Origin: Rhodococcus spelaei
GTDB lineage: Bacteria > Actinomycetota > Actinomycetes > Mycobacteriales > Mycobacteriaceae
Assembly (NCBI RefSeq): GCF_006704125.1
Contig: NZ_VIGH01000003.1
Location: forward strand, 186,001 to 250,000
Reading direction: 5' to 3'
DNA: 64,000 nucleotides
In this document: positions 37,891 to 47,056 of the stretch, in pieces
Numbering within the stretch: the stretch's first letter is position 1
How the letters are laid out: each line of letters begins with the position of its first letter
The notes under the pieces: generated by a model
What the model was told of the DNA's origin: nothing
Seen by the model: the letters and a program-made list of their open reading frames with translations, nothing else
Databases searched by the model: none
Made by a program: the position numbers and the translations under genes

Positions 37891-39165
37891 GTGAGTGTGT
37901 CCGACGAGGGAGCCCGGCTCGAGGGCCTGCGTGCGGTGCTGACCGGACCGCTGCCGGAGATCGGACGCCGGTTCTCGGCCCTGGTGGCGGAGCTGGCGCC
38001 GCACTCGGCGCTGGTGATCTTCACCCGTGAGTGCACCGGGCGGCCCCGCAAGGTCGCCGGCGATCCGAAGGTCGTCGATCGGGTCACGGTCGCCGAACTC
38101 GATCGACTGCGCACCGAACTCGGTCCGCCGGAACCCGACAACACCCGGCTCTACCGGGGATCCGCGACCCTCGCCGGCCGCGAACGGCCCGTCCACGCAC
38201 TCCTCGACCGCACCGACACACTGCTGGTGCTGATTCCGCGAGCCGAGTTCACCTCCGCGAACCTGGGATTGGTGCGGTCGCTGTTCGGGGTGGTCGCGTT
38301 GGCGATCCAGTTGCAGGTCCGGCAGGCCAGTCCCGCCTACCTCGCGGAGTCGCGGGCGGCGTCCGCCGAGCGGGCCCGCACCGTCGCCGAACTCACCGAG
38401 ACGCACGCGATCACCCTCGAGACGATCCTCGCGACGCTGCGCTCTCGAGACCTCGACGACGCCCGCGCCCGCGACACCGCCCGCGAGACCGCGACCTCCG
38501 CGCTGATCGGCCTGCGCTCGGCCGTGGATCAGCACCGGGAGATGGCGGAGGAGGCGGCGACCACCGCCTTCGCCCGGTTGCGCGGCGAACTGCGCGCGCT
38601 GGTGCCCAGCGGCGGCGTCGAACTCGAACTCGTCGAACCGCCGGTGGGGGGCCGTGGCCTGCCCGGCGAGGTCGCGCACGCGGCGAGGGCGGTGGTCCGC
38701 GGCGCGGTCCAGACGCTGTCCACCCAACCCGACCTGAGCCGGATCCGGATCGCGTGGGACTGCGACGGCTCGAACCTGCTGATCGACATCCGCGACGACG
38801 GCCGGGGTGCGGCGGACCTGGCCGAGCTCGGCCGTCAGCTGCGTCCCCGGGTCGAAACCCTGGGCGGCACACTCGAATCCGAGTCGACGGTCGGGTGGGG
38901 ATCGAGTCTGCGGTCGGTGCTGCCACTGGACCTGCCGGTGGTCGCGCCTAACCGCCCCGCCCTCGCGGCGCTGGGGCCGAGGGAGGCGGAGGTCCTCGAA
39001 CACCTGGTGGCCGGGCGGCGCAACCGGGTGATCGCCGAGCGACTGCGGGTCAGCGAGAGCACCGTGAAATTCCACGTGGCTGGTGTGCTGCGCAAGCTCG
39101 AGGTGGCCACCAGGGGTGAGGCGGCGGCGGTCGGCGCGGAGGCCGGGGTGAAGGCCGCGCCCTGA
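37891..39165 (+). CDS. Hybrid histidine-kinase-like ATPase / LuxR-type transcriptional regulator
   Basis: 424 residues from GTG 37891 (start uncertain). The N-terminal sensor-like region (1-150, VFTRECTGR to IQLQVRQA) is followed by a helical segment resembling a HisKA_3 dimerisation region (about 150-230), a GHKL-type ATPase fragment with [12 protein letters not shown] and [13 protein letters not shown] (about 290-350), and a C-terminal LuxR HTH ([36 protein letters not shown], about 365-415). Kinase and output thus sit in one chain instead of a NarX/NarL pair. The phospho-acceptor His is not obvious. The mycothiol-formaldehyde dehydrogenase gene follows 137 bp later, making it the likely target. 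Confidence 0.75.
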   Translation: MSVSDEGARLEGLRAVLTGPLPEIGRRFSALVAELAPHSALVIFTRECTGRPRKVAGDPKVVDRVTVAELDRLRTELGPPEPDNTRLYRGSATLAGRERPVHALLDRTDTLLVLIPRAEFTSANLGLVRSLFGVVALAIQLQVRQASPAYLAESRAASAERARTVAELTETHAITLETILATLRSRDLDDARARDTARETATSALIGLRSAVDQHREMAEEAATTAFARLRGELRALVPSGGVELELVEPPVGGRGLPGEVAHAARAVVRGAVQTLSTQPDLSRIRIAWDCDGSNLLIDIRDDGRGAADLAELGRQLRPRVETLGGTLESESTVGWGSSLRSVLPLDLPVVAPNRPALAALGPREAEVLEHLVAGRRNRVIAERLRVSESTVKFHVAGVLRKLEVATRGEAAAVGAEAGVKAAP

Positions 39166-39302
39166 CCCCGCTGGCCGAACGGCCAGGTAACTTCGTTCCT
39201 TCGGCCAGGGCCCGGACGGGCTGGTGCCGACTACCGTCGAGACGGACGCGCACACAACCAGGTGCGCATGCGTTGATTATCGCGACGAGAAGGAGAACGG
39301 AC

Positions 39303-40388
39303 ATGCCGCAGCAGGTACGGGGAGTGATCGCACGCGCGAAGGGCGCGCCGGTGGAGATCGTGGAGATCACGATTCCCGACCCCGGCCCGGGCGAGGTCGT
39401 CGTCGCCGTCGCGACCTGCGGGGTGTGCCACACCGACCTGACCTACCGGGAGGGTGGCATCAACGACGAGTACCCCTTCCTACTCGGGCACGAGGCGGCC
39501 GGGATCGTCGAGAGTGTCGGCGAGGGAGTCGATTCCGTCGAGGTCGGCGACTTCGTGGTGCTCAACTGGCGGGCCGTGTGCGGGCAGTGTCGCGCGTGCA
39601 AGCGGGGCCGCCCGCAGTACTGCTTCGACACCCACAACGCGAAGCAGAAGATGACCCTCGAGGACGGCACCGAGCTGACCCCCGCGCTGGGTATCGGCGC
39701 GTTCGCCGACAAGACCCTCGTGCATGCGGGTCAGTGCACCAAGGTCGACCCGTCGGCGGACCCTGCCGTCGTCGGACTGCTCGGCTGCGGCGTGATGGCC
39801 GGCATGGGCGCGGCGATGAACACCGGCAACGTCGGCCGCGGCGACTCCGTGGCCGTGATCGGCTGCGGCGGCGTCGGTGACGCAGCCATCGTGGGTGCCC
39901 GCCTCGCCGGAGCCAGCAAGATCATCGCGGTGGACCGGGACAACAAGAAGCTCGAGTGGGCGCGCGACCTCGGCGCGACCCACACCCTCAATGCGACCGA
40001 ATTCGACGTCGTGGAGGCCGTCCAGACCCTCACCGGCGGATTCGGTGCCGACGTCGTCATCGATGCCGTCGGCCGCCCGGAGACGTGGAAGCAGGCGTTC
40101 TACGCCCGCGACCTCGCCGGCACGGTCGTCCTCGTCGGCGTGCCCACCCCCGACATGACCTTGGAGATGCCGCTGGTCGACTTCTTCTCCCGCGGCGGCT
40201 CGCTCAAGTCGTCCTGGTACGGCGACTGCCTGCCCGAGCGTGACTTCCCGATGCTCGTCGACCTGTACCAGCAGGGCCGGCTGCCGCTGGAGAAGTTCGT
40301 CACCGAGCGGATCGCGCTCGACCAGGTGGAGCAGGCGTTCGAGTCGATGCACCGCGGCGAGGTGCTGCGTTCGGTGGTCGTGCTGTGA
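39303..40388 (+). CDS. mscR: S-(hydroxymethyl)mycothiol dehydrogenase (NAD/mycothiol-dependent formaldehyde dehydrogenase)
   Basis: 361 residues, zinc-dependent MDR alcohol dehydrogenase. Catalytic zinc ligands lie in TCGVCHTDL and GHEAAG; the structural-zinc loop is [15 protein letters not shown]; the NAD fold has [20 protein letters not shown]. The family forms S-formylmycothiol from the formaldehyde-mycothiol adduct and also has S-nitrosomycothiol reductase activity. ATG 39303 follows AGAAGGAGAA. It is coupled by GTGA to an MBL hydrolase as in M. tuberculosis Rv2259-Rv2260. A LuxR-type regulator lies upstream. Confidence 0.93.
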   Translation: MPQQVRGVIARAKGAPVEIVEITIPDPGPGEVVVAVATCGVCHTDLTYREGGINDEYPFLLGHEAAGIVESVGEGVDSVEVGDFVVLNWRAVCGQCRACKRGRPQYCFDTHNAKQKMTLEDGTELTPALGIGAFADKTLVHAGQCTKVDPSADPAVVGLLGCGVMAGMGAAMNTGNVGRGDSVAVIGCGGVGDAAIVGARLAGASKIIAVDRDNKKLEWARDLGATHTLNATEFDVVEAVQTLTGGFGADVVIDAVGRPETWKQAFYARDLAGTVVLVGVPTPDMTLEMPLVDFFSRGGSLKSSWYGDCLPERDFPMLVDLYQQGRLPLEKFVTERIALDQVEQAFESMHRGEVLRSVVVL

Positions 40389-41014
40389 GCGACCTGCGGG
40401 TGGATCGGGTCGTCACGTCGGGGACGTTCGAACTCGACGGTGGCAGTTGGGATGTCGACAACAACATCTGGCTGATCGGTGACGACAGCGAGGTCGTGAT
40501 CGTGGACGCCGCGCACACCGCGCAGCCGATCGTCGACGCGGTCGGCGGCCGGAAGGTCGTCGCGATCGTCTGCACGCACGGGCACAACGATCACGTCACC
40601 GTCGCGCCGGAACTGGCAGAGCGGCTCGACGCGCCGATCCTGCTCAACCCCGCTGACGACGTGCTGTGGGCGATGACCCACCCGGGCGTGCGACACCTGT
40701 CGTTGGAGGACGGTCAGCGGATCACGGTGGCGGGCACCGAGATCCAGGCCATCCACACCCCGGGGCACTCGCCCGGCTCGACGTGCCTGTACCTGCCGGA
40801 GGCGGGGGAGCTGTTCACCGGCGACACCCTGTTCTCCGGCGGCCCCGGCGCCACCGGACGGTCGTACTCGGACTTCCCGACGATCATCGGCTCGATCCGC
40901 GACAAGCTGTTCGCGCTGCCCGCGGAGACCCGGGTGCACACCGGGCACGGGGACGGGACCACGTTGGGCACCGAGTCGCCACACCTCGAGGAGTGGATCG
41001 CCGCCGGTAGCTGA
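40385..41014 (+). CDS. MBL-fold metallohydrolase, candidate S-formylmycothiol hydrolase (Rv2260-like)
   Basis: 209 residues; the GTG start overlaps the mscR stop (GTGA). Metallo-beta-lactamase fold with the di-metal motif THGHNDH, a second His in [10 protein letters not shown], the bridging Asp in [10 protein letters not shown] and a late His in HTGHGDGT, as in glyoxalase-II-like hydrolases. Coupling to mscR suggests it hydrolyses S-formylmycothiol to formate and free mycothiol, completing formaldehyde detoxification. That assignment is from context; the fold itself is clear. Confidence 0.9.
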   Translation: MSDLRVDRVVTSGTFELDGGSWDVDNNIWLIGDDSEVVIVDAAHTAQPIVDAVGGRKVVAIVCTHGHNDHVTVAPELAERLDAPILLNPADDVLWAMTHPGVRHLSLEDGQRITVAGTEIQAIHTPGHSPGSTCLYLPEAGELFTGDTLFSGGPGATGRSYSDFPTIIGSIRDKLFALPAETRVHTGHGDGTTLGTESPHLEEWIAAGS

Positions 41015-41039
41015 CGGCGGCAACTTATGGCAGTCACGC

Positions 41040-42869
41040 TCAGAACGGTGGAGGTTCCGGGTCTAGGCTCGTCGCGATCGGGGCGACTGCGCCGCGTCGT
41101 CCGGTGATCCGTGGCCGCAGGCCGCTGGGGTCCGCGGCCCCGGACGCTCCGCCTGGGAGTGTGACCGCGGTCGAGCCGAGCGTGGAGGTCCACAGGAGGG
41201 CGTGGCCACTGATGTCGGGGCCACCGATGGTGACGACCTTCCACAGCCCCAGCGTTTTCAGCTGGTGGTGGAACGCGCAGAGGCATTGCAGGTTGGAGAC
41301 GATGGTCCAGCCTCCGGTCCGTGGATTCCGTGCCAGATATTCGACGATGTGGTCGAGCTGGCATTGCGCGGCGGGTCGGCTACAGCCGGGGAACCGGCAA
41401 TGCTGGTCCCGTGCCCGGACCAGTGCGGTGGTCGCGGCGTCGGGCCGATAGGTCAACGCCCCCGCGGGCGGGACGAGCAGCCCGCCATGCCCGTCCCGGT
41501 GCATGCCCTGCGTGAGTGCTGGGTTCGCCTGCACGGCAGCGAGGATCGCATCGGCCATCGCGCCGACACTGGTCGGGGGCAGGTGCAGTGGTGGTGAGGC
41601 CGCACTCCCTGGGGTATCGGGGACGCCCGCGGCCCTGCGTCGACTGCCACGGGCGAGGAACGATCGGACGCAGAATCGAGGCGGCGGCGGATTCGACAGC
41701 AATGGGTCGTCACGGCCCGATCCCGGCGGCTCGGCTGGGTTGGATTCGGGCAAGTTGGTGCCGCATTCACCGACCGAATTAGATTCCTCCGGTTCGGGTT
41801 TCCGGTCTCCGGCATCCGCGCCGTCAGGATCCGCAAGGTCGGTATTCGCCGCGCCGATGCCCTCGTCGTCGTGGCCGACGAGACCAAGCTCCTCCGCGAG
41901 TTCTAGCATCTCGGTGAGCATCGCCTGCCAGGTGCCGTTGGCCGCCAGTTGCCGTGCCAGTGCCGGGTCTATGAGGCCGTGGCCGTGCAGGTATGCGGGC
42001 TCGGACAGCAATCCGAGCAGCGTCGGCAGGTCGACGGTGATCTGGGTGAGCGGCGCCCGTCGTCCCGGTAGGGCATCCTCCTTCGCCGCGTCGCAGTCGT
42101 CGCGGCCGCACGTGCACTCGAGGTACGGCTCGCCGTGCACGAGCGCCATCACCGCGTCGACCAGGCGTTCCTGGGCACCGCGCCGATCGCGCCGGCACAC
42201 TGTGCCGGCGAACTCGGCGACCAACTGTATGAGCGCCTCGCCCTCCTCCGGCGAGACGGTCACCTCGACGGTCGCGCATCCGGTGCCGCGACGCTTGACG
42301 ATCCGCCGCGCGAACCTCTGCGCATCCTCACGCTGGGCGGCTGCTTCGTCGGGGTTGTGCAGGGCGACCAGGCGTTCGATCTCCGTCGCCAGCGGGCCGG
42401 GTGACAGGTGCAGCGCCGCGGCAAGGATCTGAGGTTCGAGGGCGGTCACCGTTGTGGGGGAAAGCCCGGTCATCCCTCGCGAGATCGTCCGCGCCCGAGC
42501 AAGATCGATGTCCCCGGCCTCGAACTCTGTCCGCGTGAGCGGCAACCGCAACCGCAGATCGATCCCCAATGCCGCCCACGACTCGGCGACCGTCTTCGAA
42601 CACCCCAACCGGACAGCCAGTTCGGCGATTGCCGCGTTGCCGCAGTCGGCGATCTTCCCCGATCCCAACTCCGCATCTCGCTCGATCCACGCATCCCACA
42701 ACGCGCCCGCCGCCAGCACCTTCCGTGCCGCGGCCCGATTCTCGCTTCGCGCACTGTCCGCTACCTCGACGAGCAGTGCGGCGTCGACCGGTAGGGGGAA
42801 GTGGGTGGCGCTCGCCCTCAGGTCGCCGCATCGCGACCCGTCCTTCAGCCCCACACCGGATTCGAACAT
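41040..42869 (-). CDS. 13E12-family protein: DUF222 plus HNH endonuclease domain
   Basis: 609 residues. The N-terminal DUF222 region (about 30-330, KIADCGNAAIAELAVRLG, LTRTEFEAGDIDLARARTIS) is followed by a long acidic, Pro-rich low-complexity linker (about 345-440) and a C-terminal HNH domain (CRFPGCSRPAAQCQLDHI, LQCLCAFHHQLK). These multi-copy actinobacterial proteins (13E12/REP13E12 family in M. tuberculosis) are often LexA-regulated and may be linked to mobile elements or phage integration sites. ATG 42869 lies inside a LexA box and 7 nt after a TAAGAT -10, implying a leaderless, SOS-induced transcript. Confidence 0.88.
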   Translation of the reverse strand: MFESGVGLKDGSRCGDLRASATHFPLPVDAALLVEVADSARSENRAAARKVLAAGALWDAWIERDAELGSGKIADCGNAAIAELAVRLGCSKTVAESWAALGIDLRLRLPLTRTEFEAGDIDLARARTISRGMTGLSPTTVTALEPQILAAALHLSPGPLATEIERLVALHNPDEAAAQREDAQRFARRIVKRRGTGCATVEVTVSPEEGEALIQLVAEFAGTVCRRDRRGAQERLVDAVMALVHGEPYLECTCGRDDCDAAKEDALPGRRAPLTQITVDLPTLLGLLSEPAYLHGHGLIDPALARQLAANGTWQAMLTEMLELAEELGLVGHDDEGIGAANTDLADPDGADAGDRKPEPEESNSVGECGTNLPESNPAEPPGSGRDDPLLSNPPPPRFCVRSFLARGSRRRAAGVPDTPGSAASPPLHLPPTSVGAMADAILAAVQANPALTQGMHRDGHGGLLVPPAGALTYRPDAATTALVRARDQHCRFPGCSRPAAQCQLDHIVEYLARNPRTGGWTIVSNLQCLCAFHHQLKTLGLWKVVTIGGPDISGHALLWTSTLGSTAVTLPGGASGAADPSGLRPRITGRRGAVAPIATSLDPEPPPF

Positions 42870-42877
42870 ACATTCGA
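42862..42877. promoter_or_regulatory. LexA (SOS) box at the start of the 13E12-family gene
   Basis: TCGAACATACATTCGA matches the mycobacterial SOS consensus TCGAAC-N4-GTTCGA except for one base (A for G). It covers the start codon and probable transcription start of the gene. M. tuberculosis 13E12 genes carry LexA boxes, which supports function. Confidence 0.7.
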
Positions 42878-42882
42878 TCTTA
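42877..42882 (-). promoter_or_regulatory. -10 element of the 13E12-family gene
   Basis: On the minus strand TAAGAT (TANNNT) ends 7 nt before ATG 42869, with no Shine-Dalgarno between. The LexA box lies directly against it, so repressor binding would exclude polymerase. Confidence 0.5.
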
Positions 42883-42962
42883 CGTCACCCGGCTGACATG
42901 TGCAGCGAAATCGACCACCAGAACACTGTGCAGCCAGGGCAACTACGAAGAATGCGCAGAAC

Positions 42963-43733
42963 TCACCGGTTGATCCGGTCGGCGTCGTACTGAAGCGAAT
43001 CGGCGGGACCGATCGGCAGCGCTTCCAGTTCCGCGCACGAGAGGATCTCGTTGGCGGCCGCGCGACTACATCCGACGATGGTCGAGTCGAAATCGACTTC
43101 GGTACCGATACACCACGCGTGATCTGCGGGCCACACGAGATTGCCGGACAATGCCCACGGCTGTGCCCCGAGCAGTTCGGCAATCGTGAATGCCTCGGCC
43201 AAGGCGCCGGCCAACACGAGGTAGTTCCGGCCCGGGTGCTGCAGGCGCGGCCCCGCGACAAGTCGAGCCGCCGTCGCAGCCACCGGAATGGGCGTGGAGA
43301 AGGAGTGCCCGGCTTCGTCGATCCCGAACATGATCCCGCTCCCGTTGAGGTGTCCGGACCCTTCCCACAGCGCGAAGTACGCGTCGTCCGGGGTGGTGGT
43401 GCGGCGCGCCAGCAGTTCGACCAGCACATGGCAGTCAGGCTGGTCCAGCGCACCAGTCTCCGGGTCGTCGCCGTCCCACAACTCACTGTGTGGATTCAGG
43501 GGACCCTGCGCGTCGATCAGACGCCACCACTGCACCAAGGGATGAACTTGCCGCCCGGTCGCCGCAGCCACATCACGCCACCGCACGACCCGGTGGTCGT
43601 CGACATCGATGGGGTGCAAGACCCGCACGTAGGCCTCGAACCCATCGGGAACAACACCCGTCACCGATCCCCGCCGCCCCGTCAACCGTGGACGAATCCA
43701 TTCACCGACAGACACATCCGCAGCGGGCTCCAC
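42963..43733 (-). CDS. Hypothetical protein, unrecognised
   Basis: 256 residues from GTG 43733. No signal peptide or membrane segment. Trp/His-rich blocks (HPLVQWWRLIDAQGPLNPH, YFALWEGSGHLNGSG) and WALSGNLVWPADHAWCIGTE suggest a compact globular cytoplasmic protein; STIVGCSRAAANEILSCAELE near the end may be a regulatory helix pair. The pattern recalls actinobacterial proteins of unknown function that occur as single genes. It lies 78 bp downstream of fdhD on the same strand and could be read from the same transcript, but no shared function is evident. Confidence 0.7.
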   Translation of the reverse strand: MEPAADVSVGEWIRPRLTGRRGSVTGVVPDGFEAYVRVLHPIDVDDHRVVRWRDVAAATGRQVHPLVQWWRLIDAQGPLNPHSELWDGDDPETGALDQPDCHVLVELLARRTTTPDDAYFALWEGSGHLNGSGIMFGIDEAGHSFSTPIPVAATAARLVAGPRLQHPGRNYLVLAGALAEAFTIAELLGAQPWALSGNLVWPADHAWCIGTEVDFDSTIVGCSRAAANEILSCAELEALPIGPADSLQYDADRINR

Positions 43734-43811
43734 ATGGTGATCGTCTCAGGGAATGGGCGTTCGTGCGTCACATGGCGTGTCGCAGCGCCGAGCAGCGGGT
43801 CGATCGCCGAC

Positions 43812-44636
43812 TCACGCCAGCTTGATCCGCTGCTCGCCGGTGTAGACGTTCATGGTCTCGCCGCGGAGGAACCCGACGAGGCTCAGCCCGGACTCCGCGG
43901 CGAGGTCGACGGCCAGCGAGGACGGTGCGGACACCGCGGCGAGCATCGGGACGCCGGCCACCACGGCCTTCTGCACCAGTTCGAACGACGCCCTACCGCT
44001 GACAGCGAGGATCGACTCGGACAGCGGCACCCGGTTCTCGGTGAGCGCCCAGCCGAGCACCTTGTCGACGGCGTTGTGCCGCCCGACGTCCTCGCGTAGC
44101 GCGAGCAGTGCGCCGTCGGCGGTGAACAGGCCGGCTGCGTGCAGGCCACCGGTGGAGTCGAACACCCGTTGCCGCGCACGCATTGTCGCGGGCAGCGACG
44201 ACAACACGGCGGTCGCGACGGTGAGCGGCGAGTCGGCCAGGTCGTACGGCGCGCGTACCCGCACCGCGTCGAGTGAGGCCTTGCCGCACACCCCGCACGC
44301 GGAGGTGCTCAGAAAGTTCCGGTCGGCGTTCGCGGGCTCCGGCACGCCGGGGGCGAGCGCCACATCGAGGACGTTGTAGGTGTTGGCGCCCTCGTCGTCC
44401 ACGCCGTCGCAGTACCGGATCACAGAGACGTCCCGCGCGGAGGAGATGATGCCCTCGCCGAGCAGGAAGCCGTGCACCAGGTCGATGTCGTTGCCGGGGG
44501 TGCGCATCGTGACGGTCAGCGCTCGCCCGGCGGTCCGGATCTCCAGCGGTTCCTCGACCGCGAGGGTGTCCGGCCGGCGGACGCTCCCGCTCTGACCGAT
44601 CCGCAACACCGACCGACGGGCGGTGACGCGGCCCAT
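43812..44636 (-). CDS. fdhD: Formate dehydrogenase accessory sulfurtransferase FdhD
   Basis: 274 residues. The Cys pair that carries sulfur is in SACGVCGKASLD, and the nucleotide/GDP-binding fold includes EDVGRHNAVDKVLG and SGRASFELVQKA, all family signatures. It transfers sulfur from IscS to the molybdenum cofactor of formate-dehydrogenase-type enzymes. ATG 44636 overlaps the last base of the upstream fdhF stop (TGATG), so the two are co-translated; FdhF is its obvious client. Confidence 0.95.
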   Translation of the reverse strand: MGRVTARRSVLRIGQSGSVRRPDTLAVEEPLEIRTAGRALTVTMRTPGNDIDLVHGFLLGEGIISSARDVSVIRYCDGVDDEGANTYNVLDVALAPGVPEPANADRNFLSTSACGVCGKASLDAVRVRAPYDLADSPLTVATAVLSSLPATMRARQRVFDSTGGLHAAGLFTADGALLALREDVGRHNAVDKVLGWALTENRVPLSESILAVSGRASFELVQKAVVAGVPMLAAVSAPSSLAVDLAAESGLSLVGFLRGETMNVYTGEQRIKLA

Positions 44637-46948
44637 CAGTTGCTCCTGACCGGCTCGAGTCGCACCAGCACCGCTTTGGACACCGGTGTGTTCGACTTCG
44701 CCGCAACGTGATCGAGTGGAACCAGCGGGTTGGTCTCCGGGTAGTACGCGGCCGCGTTGCCCTTCGGGGTGTCGTACTCGACCACCCGGAAGTCGCTGAC
44801 GCGGCGTTCCTCGACCGTGCCGTCGGCGCCGGTCCACTCGGAGACGATGTCCACCGCGGCGCCGTCGGTCAGGCCCTGCTCGGCGAGGTCGGCGGCGGAC
44901 ACGAAGATCACCCGGCGTCCGCCCTTGACGCCGCGGTAACGGTCGTCGAGGCCGTAGATGGTGGTGTTGTACTGGTCGTGACTGCGCAGCGTCTGCAGGA
45001 TCAACTTGCCGGGGGGAGTGGGCACCCACTGCAGCGGATTCGCGGCGAAGTTGGCCTTGCCTGTGCGGGTGGGGAATTCGCGACGGTCGCGCGGCGGGTG
45101 CGGCAGCTGGAACCCGTCGGGCTGGCGGACCCGCTCGTTGTAGTTCTCGCAGCCCGGCACCACCCGTGAGATCGAGTCACGGATGCGGTCGTAGTCGGCG
45201 GTGAACGCGGCCCAGGGCACCGAGTGGTCGCGGCCGAGCAGTTCCTGGGCCAGGTCGCACACGATCGCGACCTCGCTGCGCAGGTGCTCGCTGACGGGGG
45301 TCAGGTTGCCACGGGAGAGGTGGACCATCGACATCGAGTCCTCGACGGAGACAAGCTGTTTCCCGCCGGCCTGGACGTCCTTGTCGGTGCGGCCGAGGGT
45401 GGGCAGGATGACGGCGGTGCGACCCGTGACCACATGCGAGCGGTTGAGCTTCGTGGACACCTGCACGGTCAGCGCGCACCGTCGCAGCGCCTCCTCGGTG
45501 GCTGCGGTGTCCGGGGTGGCCCGAATGAAGTTGCCGCCCATCGCCATGAACACGTGCGCCTTGCCGTCACGCATGCCGCGGATCGCCTCGACGGTGTCCC
45601 ACCCGTGCGTGCGGGGACTGGTGATGGAGAACTCGCGGTCGAGTGCGTCGAGGAACGAATCGGGCATCTTCTCCCAGATGCCCATGGTGCGGTCGCCCTG
45701 CACGTTCGAGTGGCCGCGCACCGGGCACACGCCCGCGCCCGGCTTGCCCATCATGCCGCGCATCAGCAACAGGTTGGTGATCTCCTGGATGGTGGCCACG
45801 CCGTGCGCCTGCTGGGTCAGTCCCATCGCCCAACAGGCGATCGTGCGCTCCGAGCGAATCATCGCGTCGGCCGTGTCCCGCAGCTGGGTCATGGTCAGGC
45901 CGGTGGCCTCGAGCACGGTGTCGAGATCGACGCCGCGTACCTGCCGCTCGTACTCGTCGAAGCCAGCGCAGTGCCCGTCGACGAAGTCCCGGTCGACGAC
46001 CGTGCCGGGGGCGGCGTCGTCCGCCTCGAGCAGCAGACGGCCCAGTCCCTGGAACAGTGCCATGTCGCCACCGAGGCGGATCTGCAGGAACTCGTCGGCG
46101 ATGTCGATTCCGTGCCCGACCACCCCACCGACCCGTTGCGGGTCCTTGAACCGCAGCAGGCCCGCCTCGGGCAGCGGGTTGATCGCAATGATCTTGGCGC
46201 CGTTGCGCTTCGCGGCCTCCAGGGTCGAGAGCATCCGTGGGTGGTTGGTGCCCGGGTTCTGGCCGGCGATGAGGATCAGGTCGGCGTACTCGAGGTCGGG
46301 CACCGTTACCGAGCCCTTGCCGATGCCGATGGATTCGCTCAGTGCGCTGCCCGAGGACTCGTGGCACATGTTCGAGCAGTCGGGCAGGTTGTTGGTGCCG
46401 AAGCTGCGGATCATCAACTGGTACAGGAAGGCAGTCTCGTTGCTCGTGCGGCCGGAGGTGTAGAAGACGGCCTCGTCGGGGCCGGCCAGCGAGCGCATCT
46501 CGTCGGCGATCAGTCGGTAGGCCTCGCCCCAGCCGATCGGCGTGTAGTGGGTTGCGCCCTCGCGCAGCACCATCGGATGCGTCAGGCGGCCCTGCTGCCC
46601 GAGCCAGTAGTCGGTCTTGTCGGCCAGTTCGGCGACCGAGTGGGTGGCGAAGAACTCGGGGGTGACGGTGCGCAGGGTCGCCTCCTCCGCGACGGCCTTG
46701 GCGCCGTTCTCGCAGAACTCGGCGGGCTTGCGGTGGCCGGGCGTCTCGGGCCAGGCGCATCCCGGGCAGTCGAAGCCGTGGCGCTGGTTCAGGCGGGTCA
46801 GCGTCTTCGCAGTCCGGACAGCGCCCATCTGCTCGAACGCCCGCTGCAGGGAGACGACGACGGCACGCGGACCGGCCGCGTGGTCCTCGATGCCGGTGAC
46901 TTCGAGTTGGGTTTCGTCGATGTCGCTTTCGGGTCCCTTGCGCGTCAT
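44636..46948 (-). CDS. fdhF: FdhF/YdeP family molybdopterin oxidoreductase
   Basis: 770 residues, similar in length to M. tuberculosis FdhF (Rv2900c). N-terminal CPGCAWPE gives only two cysteines instead of the four-Cys iron-sulfur motif of classical formate dehydrogenases. The molybdopterin domains contain YTSGRTSNETAFLYQ, NMCHESSGSALSE (possible Mo-ligand Cys), ILIAGQNPGTNHPRML, and a C-terminal dinucleotide-binding domain with NPLQWVPTPPGKLILQTLRS. The family is annotated as alpha subunit of formate dehydrogenase, but YdeP-type members have no proven substrate. ATG 46948 has GGAG only 2 nt away, so the start is uncertain. Confidence 0.88.
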   Translation of the reverse strand: MTRKGPESDIDETQLEVTGIEDHAAGPRAVVVSLQRAFEQMGAVRTAKTLTRLNQRHGFDCPGCAWPETPGHRKPAEFCENGAKAVAEEATLRTVTPEFFATHSVAELADKTDYWLGQQGRLTHPMVLREGATHYTPIGWGEAYRLIADEMRSLAGPDEAVFYTSGRTSNETAFLYQLMIRSFGTNNLPDCSNMCHESSGSALSESIGIGKGSVTVPDLEYADLILIAGQNPGTNHPRMLSTLEAAKRNGAKIIAINPLPEAGLLRFKDPQRVGGVVGHGIDIADEFLQIRLGGDMALFQGLGRLLLEADDAAPGTVVDRDFVDGHCAGFDEYERQVRGVDLDTVLEATGLTMTQLRDTADAMIRSERTIACWAMGLTQQAHGVATIQEITNLLLMRGMMGKPGAGVCPVRGHSNVQGDRTMGIWEKMPDSFLDALDREFSITSPRTHGWDTVEAIRGMRDGKAHVFMAMGGNFIRATPDTAATEEALRRCALTVQVSTKLNRSHVVTGRTAVILPTLGRTDKDVQAGGKQLVSVEDSMSMVHLSRGNLTPVSEHLRSEVAIVCDLAQELLGRDHSVPWAAFTADYDRIRDSISRVVPGCENYNERVRQPDGFQLPHPPRDRREFPTRTGKANFAANPLQWVPTPPGKLILQTLRSHDQYNTTIYGLDDRYRGVKGGRRVIFVSAADLAEQGLTDGAAVDIVSEWTGADGTVEERRVSDFRVVEYDTPKGNAAAYYPETNPLVPLDHVAAKSNTPVSKAVLVRLEPVRSN

Positions 46949-47010
46949 GTCTCCATAGTGGACTCGTCGGCTACCTGCCGAAAGTCGTACCGCCCCGAAT
47001 GTCCTACTGT

Positions 47011-47029
47011 TTCGGCTAGCCTTACCTAG
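47011..47029. promoter_or_regulatory. IdeR/DtxR-like iron box upstream of the siderophore-binding lipoprotein gene
   Basis: TTCGGCTAGCCTTACCTAG agrees with the IdeR consensus TTAGGTTAGGCTAACCTAA at 14 of 19 positions and lies 28-46 bp before the ATG. Iron-dependent repression fits the gene's predicted role in siderophore uptake. Confidence 0.6.
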
Positions 47030-47056
47030 CTTTGGTCGTCTTATGGAGGAGAGTCG

